NCBI RefSeq assembly: GCF_947502065.1 | Contig: NZ_CANMYE010000008.1 | Coordinates: forward strand, 47,889-111,888 | Origin: an uncultured Pseudoteredinibacter sp. | GTDB lineage: Bacteria > Pseudomonadota > Gammaproteobacteria > Pseudomonadales > Cellvibrionaceae | DNA length: 64,000 nt | Reading direction: 5' to 3' | Shown here: positions 34,766 to 43,995 of the stretch, piece after piece | How positions within the stretch are numbered: the first letter of the stretch is position 1 | Layout of the letters: every line of letters starts with the position of its first letter | Program-made: the position numbers and the translations under genes | Notes under the pieces: generated by a model | The model's database searches: none | What the model saw: only the letters and a program-made list of their open reading frames with translations | What the model was told of the DNA's origin: nothing

Positions 34766-35599
34766 TTAAATGGCAACTGGCGCCGGAATATGAGGATCGG
34801 GATCATAGTCTTGCAAGTCAAAGTCTTCAAACTTAAACGCAAAAATATCCTTTACCTGTGAATTAATTTTTATCGTTGGCAAAGCCTTAGGATTGCGCTG
34901 CAATTGCAGTTCAACTTGCTCGGCATGGTTAGAATAGAGATGCGCGTCCCCAAAAGTGTGAACAAAATCGCCAGGCTCTAAATCACAGACCTGAGCAATC
35001 ATCATGGTTAATAAAGCATAAGATGCAATATTAAAAGGAACCCCCAAAAATATATCCGCGCTACGCTGATATAACTGACAGGAGAGCTTTCCTTCAGCCA
35101 CATAAAATTGAAACATGGTATGACAGGGTGCTAAGGCCATTCTGCCAGCTGCAACATTATCCTGAGGAGACATAGTTTCGTCGGGCAAATCAGCAGGGTT
35201 CCAAGCAGAGATAATCAAGCGACGAGAGTCTGGCTTAGTCTTAATCATTTCAATTAGCTGGCTAATTTGATCAATACTTTCGCCAGTAGGCGCCGGCCAG
35301 TTACGCCATTGATAGCCATATACAGGCCCCAAATCGCCCTCTGGGCTTGCCCACTCATCCCAAATGCTCACCCCATTTTCTTTTAGGTAGCTTGTATTAG
35401 TTTCGCCATTTAGAAACCACAGCAGTTCATGCACAATAGATTTAAGATGGCATTTTTTGGTGGTAACTAAGGGAAAACCTTGGCTTAAATCAAAGCGCAT
35501 TTGGTAGCCAAATACACTCTTTGTGCCCGTCCCTGTTCGGTCACTTTTTTCGGTACCGTGATCACGCACATGGCGCATTAAATCAAGATATTGTTTCAT
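34766..35599 (-). CDS. thyA: Thymidylate synthase
   Basis: A 277-residue ThyA that methylates dUMP to dTMP, using methylene-tetrahydrofolate. Start MKQYLDLMRHVRDHG; the catalytic cysteine is in LAPCHTMFQFYV; QRSADIFLGVPFNIASYALL is the dUMP-binding block; and the C-terminus ends PAPVAI. The length has the short-form insert pattern seen in E. coli (264 residues) plus a few. It is located between lgt and folA, which is a conserved order in gammaproteobacteria. Confidence 0.97.
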   Translation of the reverse strand: MKQYLDLMRHVRDHGTEKSDRTGTGTKSVFGYQMRFDLSQGFPLVTTKKCHLKSIVHELLWFLNGETNTSYLKENGVSIWDEWASPEGDLGPVYGYQWRNWPAPTGESIDQISQLIEMIKTKPDSRRLIISAWNPADLPDETMSPQDNVAAGRMALAPCHTMFQFYVAEGKLSCQLYQRSADIFLGVPFNIASYALLTMMIAQVCDLEPGDFVHTFGDAHLYSNHAEQVELQLQRNPKALPTIKINSQVKDIFAFKFEDFDLQDYDPDPHIPAPVAI

Positions 35600-35676
35600 T
35601 AAATTTTGTTCTCTATAAACGAAGTATTATTGCCCACCCGGTGAGCAAAACATAAGTCAAAGCATTTCTTTCTAGC

Positions 35677-36510
35677 TTAACCCTCTACTTGCGCCGCTTG
35701 TTGTTGGTCATTTTTCTTGGCCCAGCTGTAAGCCCAAATCATAAGCAGAATTCCAGCCGCTATCATAGGCAGCGACAACAGCTGGCCACGCGTCGCCCAA
35801 CCTAGCCACAGCTGATCTTGCAAATGAGAGTCAGGTTCACGAACAAATTCAACCAAAAAGCGGAAGCTGCCGTACAACGCTAAAAATAAGCCACTGACAG
35901 CACCTCTTGGGCGCGGTTTTTTAGAAAACCAAAACAGCAGCAAAAATAAAACCAAACCCTCTAGGAAAGCTTGGTACAACTGGGAGGGGTGGCGCGCATT
36001 CATTGGGTCGTTCGGAAAATACATTGCCCATGGTGCGTCCGGATCGGTAACTCTCCCCCATAATTCCTGACCGATAAAATTACCAATTCGGCCAAAACCC
36101 AAACCTAAGGGCACCAATGGCGCTACAAAATCACCTAACTGCAACAGGCTTGTGTTGGTTTTGCGCGAGTAAAAGAAAATCGCCACACAAACCCCAAGCA
36201 AGCCGCCATGGAAAGACATGCCGCCTTCCCAAACCCGAAAAAGCCACAGAGGATCAACCAAAAACTTATCAAAATGATAAAACAAAACGTAACCAAAACG
36301 GCCCCCCAAAATAACCCCAAAGGCGCCAAACATAATCAAGTCTTCCACTTGATTGGGGGCAATCGGAGAAAAAGGTTTGCGGGCGCGGCGCATACCTAGG
36401 TACCAAGCCATCGCAAAGGCCAACAGATACATAATGCCGTACCAGTGCACCTTAAGGCCAAATAGATTAATTGCTACCGGATCTATATCGGGATATTGCA
36501 TAAAATTCAT
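35677..36510 (-). CDS. lgt: Prolipoprotein diacylglyceryl transferase
   Basis: A 277-residue inner-membrane enzyme that attaches diacylglycerol to the lipobox cysteine of prolipoproteins. It has about seven hydrophobic segments; the signature GRIGNFIGQELWGR is complete, with the HGGLLG block before it (MSFHGGLLG). The many lipobox proteins in this window would be its substrates. It lies upstream of thyA, as in E. coli. The start ATG is followed by a second ATG three codons later; I keep the first. Confidence 0.96.
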   Translation of the reverse strand: MNFMQYPDIDPVAINLFGLKVHWYGIMYLLAFAMAWYLGMRRARKPFSPIAPNQVEDLIMFGAFGVILGGRFGYVLFYHFDKFLVDPLWLFRVWEGGMSFHGGLLGVCVAIFFYSRKTNTSLLQLGDFVAPLVPLGLGFGRIGNFIGQELWGRVTDPDAPWAMYFPNDPMNARHPSQLYQAFLEGLVLFLLLFWFSKKPRPRGAVSGLFLALYGSFRFLVEFVREPDSHLQDQLWLGWATRGQLLSLPMIAAGILLMIWAYSWAKKNDQQQAAQVEG

Positions 36511-36519
36511 TCACTCGTT

Positions 36520-37323
36520 TCAGAGGGATGCCATAATACCACTAAGCATAAAGTTGAGTCCTACCAAACAAAGAAAGCCAGCAAAGCAACGCTGCAGCAA
36601 CTGCGGGGATAATTTATGGGCTAATTGGGCCCCAAAGCGAGCCGATAAAGTGCTAAATACAGCAATTCCTACCCACGCAGGCCAATACACCAAGCCAAAG
36701 CTCTGTTCAGGCAAGCCTTCAATCGCCAAACCGCTGTATATAAAGCTTAAGGTCCCCACCAAGGCAATGGGAAAGCCCAAGGCGGCACCACAAGCCACGG
36801 CCTTTTGCGCCTGCACACCTCGGGAGCTTAAGAAAGGCACAGTTAAAGAGCCGCCACCAATGCCAAAAATCGCCGATGCCCAGCCTATTCCAGTTGAAAC
36901 AGGTACCAACAATGGCCATCGAAGTGACTTTTCGACCTGCTCCTGTTTTGATTTGTTCCACATTTTCCAAGCAGTATAGAGTGCAAAAACACCAATTATT
37001 ATCTGCAAGTGTTCACCTTTGATACCCACAGCGGTCATACCACCTAGCCAACTGCCAATGGCAATACCAGGAACCATCAAGGACACCAAGACCCAGTCGA
37101 CCGCACCTTTTTTGTGATGGGCGTAAATTGAGCTAAGCGAAGTGCTAACAATACAGGCTAATGAGGTGGCAATTGCCATATGGACCATATGCTCAGCAGG
37201 AAAACCCAGCAGGCCAAAGCTATATATAAGTACGGGTACAATAATGATGCCGCCGCCGACACCAAATAAGCCCGCTATGATGCCCGCGAAAACACCTAGA
37301 ACCGCATAAATCAAAAACAGCAT
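36520..37323 (-). CDS. TSUP (TauE/SafE) family membrane exporter
   Basis: A 267-residue polytopic protein with about eight hydrophobic segments and the repeated glycine-rich motif of the family: GIIAGLFGVGGGIIIVPVLI near the start and SAIFGIGGGSLTVPFL in the second half. TSUP proteins export sulfite, sulfoacetate or related anions; the ligand here is unknown. The ATG at 37323 follows a GGGGGTGG site; a longer frame adds 27 residues with no membrane character. In Pseudomonas a TSUP gene also precedes lgt. Confidence 0.88.
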   Translation of the reverse strand: MLFLIYAVLGVFAGIIAGLFGVGGGIIIVPVLIYSFGLLGFPAEHMVHMAIATSLACIVSTSLSSIYAHHKKGAVDWVLVSLMVPGIAIGSWLGGMTAVGIKGEHLQIIIGVFALYTAWKMWNKSKQEQVEKSLRWPLLVPVSTGIGWASAIFGIGGGSLTVPFLSSRGVQAQKAVACGAALGFPIALVGTLSFIYSGLAIEGLPEQSFGLVYWPAWVGIAVFSTLSARFGAQLAHKLSPQLLQRCFAGFLCLVGLNFMLSGIMASL

Positions 37324-37426
37324 GCCACCCCCAAGACTGAAAATGCTCCTAAGGAGCAGATGCGGGGCATTATGGTGCCTAGTTCTGCTAGACTCCACCA
37401 GCAATTTCTAATTTACGACTTTAAAT

Positions 37427-38182
37427 ATGTGCCTGATCCTATTTCGTTTTGACCCAAGTGCCGATCAAACTTTGATATTAGCGGCCAATCGCGATGAAGC
37501 TTACCAAAGAGCTACAGCGCGAGCCGATTTCTGGGAAGATCATACCGACATTCTGGCAGGCCGAGATTTAGAGGCCGGAGGTAGCTGGTTGGGATTGAGC
37601 CGCCAAGGCCGTTTCGCCGCTCTAACCAATTTCCGAGAATCCATGGCGGGCCCACATGAAGGGCCTTCACGCGGCCAATTGGTCAGTCGCTTTCTCAGCG
37701 GCCAACAAAGCCCAGCGGAATTTATCACGGAACTCGAAGGCGAAGCACAAGACTACGCCGGTTTTAATCTGCTAATTGGTAACACAACCGAGTTATGGCA
37801 CTTCAGTAATCGCGGCCAAAGTGCCGGTCAGTTAAGCGCCGGATACTACGGATTAAGCAATGGCCCCTTTAATGCTCCCTGGCCTAAATCGACCAATGGC
37901 CTAGCAAAATTAAAAAGCTGCATAGAGCAGGGCAGTCAAGAGGAGGCTCTGCGCCAACTTCTGCTCGACGATCAGGCACATCATGAGAACTTACCGGACA
38001 CAGGTGTCGGTGAAGAGCTCGAGGTCTTATTGAGTCCGCTGTTTATTCGTAGCGAGCACTATGGCACACGCAGTTCCAGCGTGGTGCTCATGAGCCAGGA
38101 ACAGTTTGATTTCTATGAGTACAACTACCCCTACGGTGCTATGGATCAAGTTGAGCGACTCCACTTCCGACATAAGATCTAA
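37427..38182 (+). CDS. NRDE (TANGO2) family protein
   Basis: A 251-residue protein beginning MCLILFRF, followed by LAANRDEAYQRAT, the diagnostic NRDE motif after a Cys2 start. It then has FWED, the DLEAGGSWLGLSRQGRFAAL block and TNFRE. The Ntn-hydrolase-like start (Cys at position 2) suggests a processed or nucleophilic N-terminus, but no reaction is established. The human homologue TANGO2 is linked to haem and lipid handling. It is divergent from the TSUP gene with 103 bp between starts. Confidence 0.88.
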   Translation: MCLILFRFDPSADQTLILAANRDEAYQRATARADFWEDHTDILAGRDLEAGGSWLGLSRQGRFAALTNFRESMAGPHEGPSRGQLVSRFLSGQQSPAEFITELEGEAQDYAGFNLLIGNTTELWHFSNRGQSAGQLSAGYYGLSNGPFNAPWPKSTNGLAKLKSCIEQGSQEEALRQLLLDDQAHHENLPDTGVGEELEVLLSPLFIRSEHYGTRSSSVVLMSQEQFDFYEYNYPYGAMDQVERLHFRHKI

Positions 38183-38229
38183 ATAAACAAGCCTGAAATA
38201 TAACATTGGCATACATCAAACTTTAAAAA

Positions 38230-38247
38230 TAAAGTGAATTCACTTTA
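38230..38247. promoter_or_regulatory. 18-bp perfect palindrome upstream of TetR gene
   Basis: TAAAGTGAATTCACTTTA is an exact 18-bp palindrome without spacer, 61 bp upstream of the TetR-family start. TetR proteins commonly bind such sites to repress themselves. It also covers a likely promoter region. Confidence 0.72.
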
Positions 38248-38308
38248 CTTTTGTGCAATATTCCATCATCTTTAAGGCTACTCGAACATTCGTATAAACG
38301 GGATTTAC

Positions 38309-38920
38309 ATGAGCAGCGAAGCCAAGGCCAAAGTATTCGGGCAAAAAGCCAAACAGACGCGGCAACGAATTTTAGCCGCCGCCGCCCAAGAACTCGCCGA
38401 ACGCGGGGGCGACTTGGAGATCGCAAATGTTGCTAATACAGCACAAGTTTCCAGCGGCTTAATTTACCGTTACTTCGATTCGCGCACCGATCTTATTGCT
38501 GCCACCGTCGAAGATTTCTACGATCAATACGATCAATGGGTAATAGACATCAACCCACTTCCAGGCGCTGATTGGATTAGCCGCGAAAGGGCAAGAGTGG
38601 AGCGCAGCATCAGCTTTATTCGCAAGCACCCACTCGCCAAAGTGGTATTTCTAAATCGTCAAAAAGAACCCCTCGTTGCCGCAGTAGAAAGCCGTCGATT
38701 AGCCGCGCATCTTCAGCTTGCTATAGAGAATGTTCTGCTCGCCCAAGAGCGAGGAGAAATAGATAGCAGTATTGATGCTTATGTTGCCTGCCCAATGATC
38801 ATGGGCGGGATTAGAGAACTCTTGGTGCAGCTGTTATCCGACAGCCCACAGCTCAATAAGAAGCCCCATAAGATGCTCGACCAAACTATGGCCTTCATGG
38901 CAAGAGCCATGGGACTTTAA
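38309..38920 (+). CDS. TetR/AcrR family transcriptional regulator
   Basis: A 203-residue regulator. The N-terminal helix-turn-helix covers about residues 15-60 (RQRILAAAAQELAERGGDLE, then VSSGLIYRYFDSRTDLIAA). The C-terminal ligand domain is helical and not assignable to a known effector. An 18-bp perfect palindrome lies upstream and is probably its operator. A Rieske oxygenase gene starts 42 bp after its stop on the same strand, so regulator and enzyme are probably one transcript induced by the enzyme's substrate. Confidence 0.9.
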   Translation: MSSEAKAKVFGQKAKQTRQRILAAAAQELAERGGDLEIANVANTAQVSSGLIYRYFDSRTDLIAATVEDFYDQYDQWVIDINPLPGADWISRERARVERSISFIRKHPLAKVVFLNRQKEPLVAAVESRRLAAHLQLAIENVLLAQERGEIDSSIDAYVACPMIMGGIRELLVQLLSDSPQLNKKPHKMLDQTMAFMARAMGL

Positions 38921-38962
38921 GCAAATAGCGAACTAGCCATTACAATAAAGAGATGCCTGATA

Positions 38963-40126
38963 ATGCAAAGACAAGCCGAAATAGACTTAATAAAAGAAAT
39001 ACTCACCTACGAAGAAAATAAAAGCACCGACATGCAGAGTGAATGTTCTAGCATCAACGTTGACTGCTACACTCGTGAAGATCAATTTTCAAAAGAAGAA
39101 CAGCTCTTTAAAGATATGCCCATCATCGTAGGGCATAGCAGCCAACTGCAGGAAGCTGGTGACTATTTTACTCGCGAAATCTGCAAAGTTCCCCTCATTG
39201 TTTTACGCCAAAAAGATGGTAGCTTGAAAGCTTTTATTAACGTCTGCAAACATCGTGGTGGACGTCTTACCCGGGAGGCCAGTGGTAAAGGCTTACGCTC
39301 ACTGGTGTGCCAATATCACGCCTGGACTTATGAAACCAATGGCAATCTGCGTGGCATCCCCCATCGCGATGGTTTCAGCAATATGCCAGATGGCTGCAAA
39401 AGCCTGACAGAACTCCCCTTAACTGAGCGCTTTGGTTTTATTTGGTTGCGACTAAGCCCTATCACCGCAGAGGATAAAGATGATGGCTTTGAAGCCGAAC
39501 TCGATAAGCTACTGGGTGACAGTATCATTCAAGACTTAGAGGATTATCAACTAGACAGCCATGTCGTTTTTGACCCGAAGGATTTTCATCGCCCGATAAA
39601 TTGGAAGCTGGCAGTCGATACATTTATGGAAAATTATCACGTCAAAAAAACCCATAAAGAAACCATCGACTTTATGTTTTTAGACACGGTCGGCAGCTAC
39701 AAAAAATTTGGCCTGCAGCAACGCAACCTCTACCCTAAGAAAACCATTACCAATCTACGCGATAAAGACGAGTCCGAGTGGCATGTTCGTGAGCACGGTA
39801 ACTTCCTATACCTACTATTCCCCAACACCCTACTGTTAGTAGAGCCCGATCATATCAACGTCTCTATTGTTTATCCCGACGGTATTGGTCACACACAACT
39901 AATTAACTTTACGCTGCTACCCGAGGCACCCAATGAAAAAGGTATCGCTTACTTTCGAAAAAACAATGAAATTCTATACCGCGCTTTAGAAGAAGATTTC
40001 AGTATGGCCAGCGATGTACAACAGGGGCTTTATTCTGGCGCCTGCCAGGAGTTTCTACATGGACGATTTGAACAAGGCTTACGCTACTTTCATGACAACA
40101 TCGAGCAGGTTTTGAAGGCGCAGTAG
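38963..40126 (+). CDS. Rieske non-haem iron oxygenase, alpha-subunit type
   Basis: A 387-residue ring-hydroxylating oxygenase large subunit. The Rieske [2Fe-2S] centre is complete: C95-K-H97 and C116-QY-H119 in VCKHRGG...VCQYHAW. The mononuclear iron site shows ENYHVKKTH (H226, H231) and a late acidic residue in EEDFSMASDVQQGL. These enzymes add oxygen to aromatic, sterol or amine substrates and need a separate reductase. No reductase, ferredoxin or beta subunit is adjacent, so it must use electron donors encoded elsewhere. Substrate unknown. Confidence 0.88.
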   Translation: MQRQAEIDLIKEILTYEENKSTDMQSECSSINVDCYTREDQFSKEEQLFKDMPIIVGHSSQLQEAGDYFTREICKVPLIVLRQKDGSLKAFINVCKHRGGRLTREASGKGLRSLVCQYHAWTYETNGNLRGIPHRDGFSNMPDGCKSLTELPLTERFGFIWLRLSPITAEDKDDGFEAELDKLLGDSIIQDLEDYQLDSHVVFDPKDFHRPINWKLAVDTFMENYHVKKTHKETIDFMFLDTVGSYKKFGLQQRNLYPKKTITNLRDKDESEWHVREHGNFLYLLFPNTLLLVEPDHINVSIVYPDGIGHTQLINFTLLPEAPNEKGIAYFRKNNEILYRALEEDFSMASDVQQGLYSGACQEFLHGRFEQGLRYFHDNIEQVLKAQ

Positions 40127-40186
40127 CTCTTAAACCAACACATCAAAACAGGGCGGCTTAGCTTTCAAATAAAAACGGCTGCCCAT

Positions 40187-40215
40187 AAAAAACGCCGCTA
40201 TCAGCGGCGTTTTTT
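40187..40215. terminator. Bidirectional intrinsic terminator
   Basis: AAAAAACGCCGCT and AGCGGCGTTTTTT pair perfectly around ATC, between the convergent Rieske oxygenase and FKBP isomerase genes. It has T runs on both strands. Confidence 0.9.
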
Positions 40216-40239
40216 ATTTCGAGACAAATAGCCAAAGCA

Positions 40240-40974
40240 TTAAGGGTTAACTTTTAGCAACTCGACTTCGAAAACCAAAGTAGCATTCGGCCCAATAATA
40301 CCGCCTGTACCACCCGGGCCATAGGCTAGGTTAGAAGGGATATAAACCTTCCACTTTGAACCCTCTGGCATTAATTGTAGAACTTCAGTCCAACCTGGAA
40401 TTACTTGGGTCACCTTAAAGGTCGCCGGCTCGCCACGCGCAACCGAGCTATCAAACTCAGTGCCGTCAATCAAAGTACCTACATAATGTACCTGCACGGC
40501 GTCATCGGTGGTCGGCTTAGGGCCACTGCCTTCGGTGATCACTTCATATTGCAAACCACTTTCAGTGCTCTGCATACCTTCTTTCTTAGCGTTCTCGGCT
40601 AGGAAAGCTTGGCCAGCTGCTAGGTTTTCTTCACCCGCTTTTTCACTCTCAATACGAGCTTTCTCAATGGCTTCTTGCTGTTTAGCCATTTGCTTTTCCT
40701 GGTACTGAGTCATTACTGACTGCATCTCTTCAGGAGTCAAACGGGACTGTTTGTCTTCAGCGATGTCTTTAACTGCTGCCGAAATAGCAGCAGCGTCTAG
40801 GCTCATCTCATCTTGCTTAAAGCGACCGGCAACATCGTAGCCCAGAATATAGCTGATCTTCTTTTCCATGGTGTCTAGCACCAGCTCTTGTTCTGGTGCT
40901 TTTTTAGCCTGCTCATTACAACCTGCAACAAGCATTACAGCGGCAGCAACACCGGCAATCGCGAACTTTTTCAT
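40240..40974 (-). CDS. FKBP-type peptidyl-prolyl cis-trans isomerase, lipoprotein (FkpA/Mip-like)
   Basis: A 244-residue chaperone-isomerase. It has a lipoprotein signal (AVMLVAGC), so it is anchored in the envelope. The N-terminal helical dimerisation domain (DTMEKKISYILGYDVAGRF onward, then a long KQQEAIEKARIESEKAGE helix) is that of FkpA/Mip. The FKBP domain has VHYVGTLIDGTEFDSSVARG and IPSNLAYGPGGTGG-type blocks. It assists folding of envelope proteins. It is a single gene with an AGGAAG ribosome site, ending at a strong terminator. Confidence 0.92.
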   Translation of the reverse strand: MKKFAIAGVAAAVMLVAGCNEQAKKAPEQELVLDTMEKKISYILGYDVAGRFKQDEMSLDAAAISAAVKDIAEDKQSRLTPEEMQSVMTQYQEKQMAKQQEAIEKARIESEKAGEENLAAGQAFLAENAKKEGMQSTESGLQYEVITEGSGPKPTTDDAVQVHYVGTLIDGTEFDSSVARGEPATFKVTQVIPGWTEVLQLMPEGSKWKVYIPSNLAYGPGGTGGIIGPNATLVFEVELLKVNP

Positions 40975-41032
40975 TATTGCTTCCTAATTGGTCCGTGAGG
41001 GGACTTGGCCCCATTAAACTTTATCGTTAACT

Positions 41033-41554
41033 TTATTGACTTCGTTTATTTGTCTGAGCGTCTATCTCTTGATAGCGCTTATCCACCAGCTCTTGAATTT
41101 GCTGAGCGTCTTGCATCAGCTTCTGAGCCTGTCCTGGACTTACAGTCATCGGCAAGGGTACAGCCTTTGCATCAGCTTGAGTAGTATTTTCAGCTTCTTC
41201 TGTGGGCTCCGGCACGGGAACCGACTGCATCAAATTGGCATTTGGGTCTACCCAAAGCTCTTCTGCCGCACCTGCAGGGTTGGGCGAATCCGATAGATGC
41301 CAGTTGCCGGCACTATCCTGCCAGCGATAAGCCTTAGTTTTTCCTGACTGTGTGTCGCCTAAAAGATCACGACGCAAGCCATGCCACCAGCGATACAGCT
41401 CCAACTTCGCGTTTTCATAGCTTCCATTGACCTCTATTTCGGGTGACAGTTCCGAGGCATCCATCCAAGGCAAGCCATCCGGTCTTTTCAGCACAAATGG
41501 TGCTGCCAGAGCAACGACAATGATCAGTGCTATAAGAGTAAGAAACAAACGCAT
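41033..41554 (-). CDS. DUF4124-containing membrane-anchored protein
   Basis: A 173-residue protein with an N-terminal hydrophobic anchor (LFLTLIALIIVVALAAPFVL). A central motif AYRWQDSAGNWHLSDSPNP is the typical DUF4124 strand set. The C-terminal part is polar and helical with many Gln and Glu. DUF4124 occurs in periplasmic proteins of gammaproteobacteria without a known reaction. A GGAGG site precedes the ATG. It is 18 bp downstream of the TIGR02444 gene and probably shares its transcript. Confidence 0.8.
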   Translation of the reverse strand: MRLFLTLIALIIVVALAAPFVLKRPDGLPWMDASELSPEIEVNGSYENAKLELYRWWHGLRRDLLGDTQSGKTKAYRWQDSAGNWHLSDSPNPAGAAEELWVDPNANLMQSVPVPEPTEEAENTTQADAKAVPLPMTVSPGQAQKLMQDAQQIQELVDKRYQEIDAQTNKRSQ

Positions 41555-41572
41555 AGGACCTCCAAGGTCTAG

Positions 41573-42055
41573 CTATAGATACTTTAATAGTTGTTCTAGC
41601 TGTGAATTTAGGCCTAAACGATGGCTCTGACCTGGCTCTTCTTGGCGCATGAGGCGCTCACCATACATTAATAGATTTTGCTGTGCAGCATCCGGGCCAA
41701 AACTCGATGTCGCTTCCAATTCAAATAACGCCTGCTGCTCCCAACGTTCCAGTTCCAGCTCGAGGGACTTTGCCTGCTTATAAACCGTATCAAATGGATG
41801 ATTTTTAAGCATCCTACGCAATTCACGCATAGGTAAAAGATAGTTATTTTGGTGCTTATCAATTAAAGCCAAGGCACTTTCTAAATCTTCTACTGAGATA
41901 AGACGTCCATCCACGCCCTGCCAAAGGCACCAAAGCAGAATATTGACCTGGGCCCCATATTCATCCTGGAGCAGCAACAAGCATTTCGCAGCCTTGGATT
42001 GCTGGTAGTAAGCAAGACTAAACTGCCACAACAAATTTTCAGTATTGTCTGTCAT
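41573..42055 (-). CDS. TIGR02444 (DUF2390) family protein
   Basis: A 160-residue mostly helical cytoplasmic protein. The segment LLWQFSLAYYQQSKAAKCLL then LQDEYGAQVNILLWCLWQG fits the TIGR02444 family, often found next to an ABC-F ATPase gene in Pseudomonas and relatives. The same pairing occurs here, divergent, with 29 bp between starts. No catalytic motif is visible. Function unknown; context hints at a link with ribosome or translation but does not prove it. Confidence 0.82.
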   Translation of the reverse strand: MTDNTENLLWQFSLAYYQQSKAAKCLLLLQDEYGAQVNILLWCLWQGVDGRLISVEDLESALALIDKHQNNYLLPMRELRRMLKNHPFDTVYKQAKSLELELERWEQQALFELEATSSFGPDAAQQNLLMYGERLMRQEEPGQSHRLGLNSQLEQLLKYL

Positions 42056-42084
42056 TTAATATCCGCAGCAGTACAATAGCCGCC

Positions 42085-43983
42085 ATGATTGAGATACAAG
42101 ATTTAAGTTTACAGCGTGGCCATAAGCTTCTGCTAGACCATTGTGCTTTGCGTGTTCATCCTGGGCAAAAAATTGGCCTAATCGGAGCAAATGGCAGCGG
42201 TAAATCCAGCCTATTCAAATTACTGCTAGGCCAACTGCAGGCCGATACCGGCAGCTGCTCAATACCCAGCAACTGGCGCTTATCCCATATGGCCCAGGAA
42301 GTCGCCCATAGCGAACGAAAAGCCATCGACTACGTAATCGATGGTGATCAGGCCCTGCGTAAGCTCGAAGCTAAACTGGAGCAAGAAAACTCCAAGGGAG
42401 AAGCTGCCTGCGGTGAAACACTCGCCAAACTTTATGGCGAAATTGAACAGCATCAGGGCTACAGCGCCGAATCTAGAGCGCAAGCTTTATTAAACGGACT
42501 TGGCTTCACCCAGGCTGATAGCCAAAAACAGGTACATGAGTTTTCAGGTGGCTGGCGCATTCGATTGAATCTAGCCCAAGCTTTAATGTGTCCATCCGAC
42601 TTCTTATTGCTCGACGAACCGACAAACCACCTTGATCTAGATGCTACCGTTTGGCTGGAACAATGGCTTCAGATGTACCCCGGTACACTGCTAATAATCT
42701 CGCACGATAGAGATTTCTTAGACAACGTCATTCAATACACCGTTAATTTGCACAACCAAAAGCTAGAGCTATACAACGGTAACTATAGCAGCTACGAGAA
42801 ACAAAAAGCCGAGCGATTAGCGCAACAACAAGCGGCATTCGAAAAGCAACAGACTCGCATTGCGGAAATTGAAAATTTTGTTCGCCGCTTTCGCGCCAAA
42901 GCAACAAAGGCCAAGCAGGCTCAAAGCCGCCTCAAAGAGCTAGAGCGCATGGAAGCAATTGCGCCAGCTCACATTGATTCGCCCTTTAACTTTCAAATTC
43001 CAGTTGCCGACAAGCTTCCGCAGACCTTAATTAACCTTCAGAAAGTACATCTGGGCTATGGCGACAGCAGCATAGTTAAGAATATCAACCTCACCATCTT
43101 GCCTAGCAGCCGAATAGGGCTATTAGGGCATAACGGTGCTGGTAAGTCGACGCTAATGAAAGCCTTGGCTGGAAATCTCAAAGTACAAGCTGGCGACATT
43201 AGCGAGTCAGAACATTTAGCTATTGGCTATTTCGCACAGCACCAGCTAGAAGCTTTAGATATGCAAGCCTCTGCTGCACTGCATATACAGCGTTTAAGCC
43301 CAACAGCCAGCGAACAGGAGGTCAGAAATTTTTTGGGCAGCTTTGGCTTTCAAGGTGACCGCGCCTTTGAAACTATTGAGCATTTTTCAGGTGGAGAAAA
43401 AGCGCGCCTAGCGCTGGCCATTATTGCCTGGCAAAAACCCAATGTATTACTGCTTGATGAGCCCACTAACCACCTTGATTTAGAAATGCGACACGCTTTA
43501 ACCGTTGCCCTACAATCTTATGAAGGTGCCATTGTTCTAGTTTCACACGATCGCCACCTCCTTAAAAATACTGTTGAGCAATTTATCTTGGTTGATAGCC
43601 AACATGCAGAAGAATTCAATGGCACACTAGAGGACTATCAAAGCTGGCTGTCACAGCAAGGCTCCAAGGCTGACAATCCTAGCGAAGGATCTCAAAAAGC
43701 CACCAAGAGTGATAAAAAAGAACAACGCCAGTCAGCTGCAGCACTCCGACAAAAACTGCAACCTATTCGGAATCAAATTAAAAAACTCGATCGCTCCATG
43801 GAGTCAACTCAAGAGCGCCTTGAGAAAGTTGAGAGCCGATTAGCGGATAACACTCTTTATGAGGGTGACGGTGAAGAATTAAATCAACTTTTGCAAGATC
43901 AAGGCGGGTTACGCAAGAGCCTAGACAATATGGAAGAACAATGGCTCGAGCTTAACGAGGAGTTAGAATCGCTCAGTGAGTAG
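42085..43983 (+). CDS. yheS: ABC-F ATPase, YheS-like ribosome-associated protein
   Basis: A 632-residue protein with two ABC ATPase domains and no membrane part, as in ABC-F translation factors. Walker A: GANGSGKSS and GHNGAGKST. Signatures: FSGGWRIRLNLA and FSGGEKARLALA. Walker B: FLLLDEPTNHLDLD and VLLLDEPTNHLDLE. Between them lies the charged P-site tRNA-interaction linker (ENFVRRFRAKATKAKQAQS). A C-terminal coiled coil rich in Gln, Lys and Glu follows. Length and layout fit YheS (637 residues in E. coli). It would act on stalled ribosomes. Confidence 0.9.
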   Translation: MIEIQDLSLQRGHKLLLDHCALRVHPGQKIGLIGANGSGKSSLFKLLLGQLQADTGSCSIPSNWRLSHMAQEVAHSERKAIDYVIDGDQALRKLEAKLEQENSKGEAACGETLAKLYGEIEQHQGYSAESRAQALLNGLGFTQADSQKQVHEFSGGWRIRLNLAQALMCPSDFLLLDEPTNHLDLDATVWLEQWLQMYPGTLLIISHDRDFLDNVIQYTVNLHNQKLELYNGNYSSYEKQKAERLAQQQAAFEKQQTRIAEIENFVRRFRAKATKAKQAQSRLKELERMEAIAPAHIDSPFNFQIPVADKLPQTLINLQKVHLGYGDSSIVKNINLTILPSSRIGLLGHNGAGKSTLMKALAGNLKVQAGDISESEHLAIGYFAQHQLEALDMQASAALHIQRLSPTASEQEVRNFLGSFGFQGDRAFETIEHFSGGEKARLALAIIAWQKPNVLLLDEPTNHLDLEMRHALTVALQSYEGAIVLVSHDRHLLKNTVEQFILVDSQHAEEFNGTLEDYQSWLSQQGSKADNPSEGSQKATKSDKKEQRQSAAALRQKLQPIRNQIKKLDRSMESTQERLEKVESRLADNTLYEGDGEELNQLLQDQGGLRKSLDNMEEQWLELNEELESLSE

Positions 43984-43995
43984 CTGCTGAAATAA

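Noticed and set aside
36353..36979. 208-codon plus-strand frame
   Set aside because: It is antisense to lgt and the TSUP gene, both clearly real; its peptide is rich in Lys, Pro and Ala as expected from reverse reading.
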